Positions 4,866-5,614 of a DNA stretch of 5,614 nucleotides are shown in pieces. The stretch comes from Bacteroidetes bacterium 4572_114 (GTDB lineage Bacteria; Bacteroidota; Bacteroidia; Bacteroidales; 4484-276). Positions within the stretch are counted from its first letter, which is position 1. Every line of letters starts with the position of its first letter. The stretch covers positions 1 through 5,614 of the forward strand of contig NIVA01000215.1 in the NCBI GenBank assembly GCA_002254335.1. The letters are read 5' to 3'. The notes below the pieces were generated by a model that was not told where the DNA came from, did no database searches, and saw only the letters and a list, made by a program, of their open reading frames with translations. Both the position numbers and the translations under genes were made by a program.

Positions 4866-5614
4866 ATGTCAGATGATAAAAAGATAATTTTTTCGATGAT
4901 AGGCATTGGTAAGCTCTATCCGCCAAACAAACAGGTTTTGAAAGATATTTACCTTTCATTTTATTATGGTGCCAAGATTGGGATCATCGGCCTGAACGGT
5001 TCCGGGAAATCAACTTTGTTAAAAATAATTGCCGGTGCAGAACCGTCCTACCAGGGAGAGATAACTTTTTCGCCAGGCTATAAAGTCGGGATGCTGGAGC
5101 AGGAACCGGTTTTGGATGAGACAAAAACAGTAAAGGAAATTGTGGAAGAGGGTGTTCAGGATGTTGTTGACATCTTGAAGGAGTACGAAGCCGTGAACTT
5201 GAAATTTGCCGAGCCAATGAGTGATGACGAAATGAACGCGTTGATTGAAAGGCAAGGGAAACTTACCGAACTGATCGATCAGCATAATGCATGGGAACTT
5301 GATTCAAAGCTTGAACGGGCCATGGATGCGCTCCGGTGCCCCGAGGCCGGTACTCCGGTAAAAACACTCTCGGGCGGGGAACGGCGGCGGGTGGCTTTGT
5401 GCAGATTGTTGTTGAGCGAGCCTGAAATTTTACTGCTTGACGAGCCTACCAACCACCTGGACGCCGAATCGGTGGAATGGCTGGAACAACACCTGAAGCA
5501 ATACAAGGGAACAGTGATTGCCGTAACCCACGACCGTTATTTCCTGGATAATGTGGCAGGATGGATTTTGGAACTTGACCGTGGTGAAGGTATCCCCTGG
5601 AAGGGAAATTATTC
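4866..5614 (+). CDS. ettA: Energy-dependent translational throttle protein EttA (ABC-F ATPase), N-terminal part, 3' end outside window
   Basis: The frame stays open to the window edge, giving about 249 residues of a protein that is roughly 555 residues in E. coli. EttA is a soluble ABC-F ATPase that binds the ribosomal E site and gates entry into elongation according to the ATP/ADP level. The first ABC domain is complete: Walker A GLNGSGKST (42-50), the signature LSGGE (168-172) within the EttA-like run LSGGERRRVALCRLLLS, Walker B ILLLDE (188-193), the ABC-F stretch EPTNHLDAESVEWLE, and the H-loop His222 in VTHDRYFLDNVAGWILELDR. Residues about 95-142 (AEPMSDDEMNALIERQGKL and neighbours) form the arm insertion typical of EttA rather than Uup or other ABC-F members. 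The interdomain tRNA-contacting linker and second ABC domain lie beyond the edge. The ATG at 4866 gives the expected EttA N-terminus; upstream sequence is AT-rich without a Shine-Dalgarno site. Confidence 0.95.
   Translation, partial: MSDDKKIIFSMIGIGKLYPPNKQVLKDIYLSFYYGAKIGIIGLNGSGKSTLLKIIAGAEPSYQGEITFSPGYKVGMLEQEPVLDETKTVKEIVEEGVQDVVDILKEYEAVNLKFAEPMSDDEMNALIERQGKLTELIDQHNAWELDSKLERAMDALRCPEAGTPVKTLSGGERRRVALCRLLLSEPEILLLDEPTNHLDAESVEWLEQHLKQYKGTVIAVTHDRYFLDNVAGWILELDRGEGIPWKGNY

Noticed and set aside
237..5506. Reverse-strand open frames within the coding genes, for example 1264-1554, 1623-1868, 4019-4297 and 5019-5285
   Set aside because: All lie wholly or almost wholly opposite well-supported + strand genes and show no recognisable domain; they are shadows of the coding sequence.
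4866..5614. Antibiotic-resistance ABC-F protein
   Set aside because: The arm sequence, signature region and the GWILELDRGEGIPWKGNYS stretch match housekeeping EttA rather than ARE-type ABC-F proteins.

Overview
The window looks like a chromosomal segment of a Bacteroidota (Bacteroidetes) member, most likely an uncultured or environmental Bacteroidales-like lineage. The reasons are: moderate-to-low GC with AT-rich, Shine-Dalgarno-poor gene starts; a Bacteroidota-style -7 box (TAttTTTG) just before one start; a signal peptide with a Ser|Gln cleavage site typical of the phylum; and a Bacteroidota-type LptF/LptG permease. All six genes lie on the + strand. The organism assignment is inference from style, not from a marker gene.

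Layout. (1) Bases 1-669 hold the C-terminal part of an LptF/LptG-type lipopolysaccharide export permease, cut by the left edge. (2) Bases 653-831 hold a ten-unit, 8-bp tandem repeat that supplies the permease's stop codon, then an intergenic stretch with copy 1 of a 35-bp repeat. (3) Bases 832-3780 hold a closely spaced three-gene group: two GT-B fold, GT4-type glycosyltransferases (26 nt apart), then a six-helix DUF308/HdeD-like membrane protein (28 nt further on) with a non-ATG start behind a long hairpin. (4) Bases 3764-3934 hold a second 8-bp array interrupted by a perfect palindrome, then copy 2 of the 35-bp repeat. (5) Bases 3935-4741 encode a secreted, probably outer-membrane beta-barrel protein resembling DUF481, followed by a short third 8-bp array. 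(6) Bases 4866-5614 hold the first ABC domain of the translation factor EttA, cut by the right edge.

How the genes may work together. Most of the window is cell-envelope biology: an LPS-export permease, two sugar transferases that could decorate LPS, capsule or another surface glycan, an inner-membrane helix bundle and an outer-membrane barrel. EttA is an unrelated housekeeping translation factor. The genes do not form a recognisable new defence or mobile system. The unusual content is intergenic: an 8-bp repeat family at three gene 3' ends, a 35-bp repeat that twice follows such an array and precedes the next gene, and two different palindromes. These look like a layered intergenic repeat system and are the part most worth checking genome-wide.
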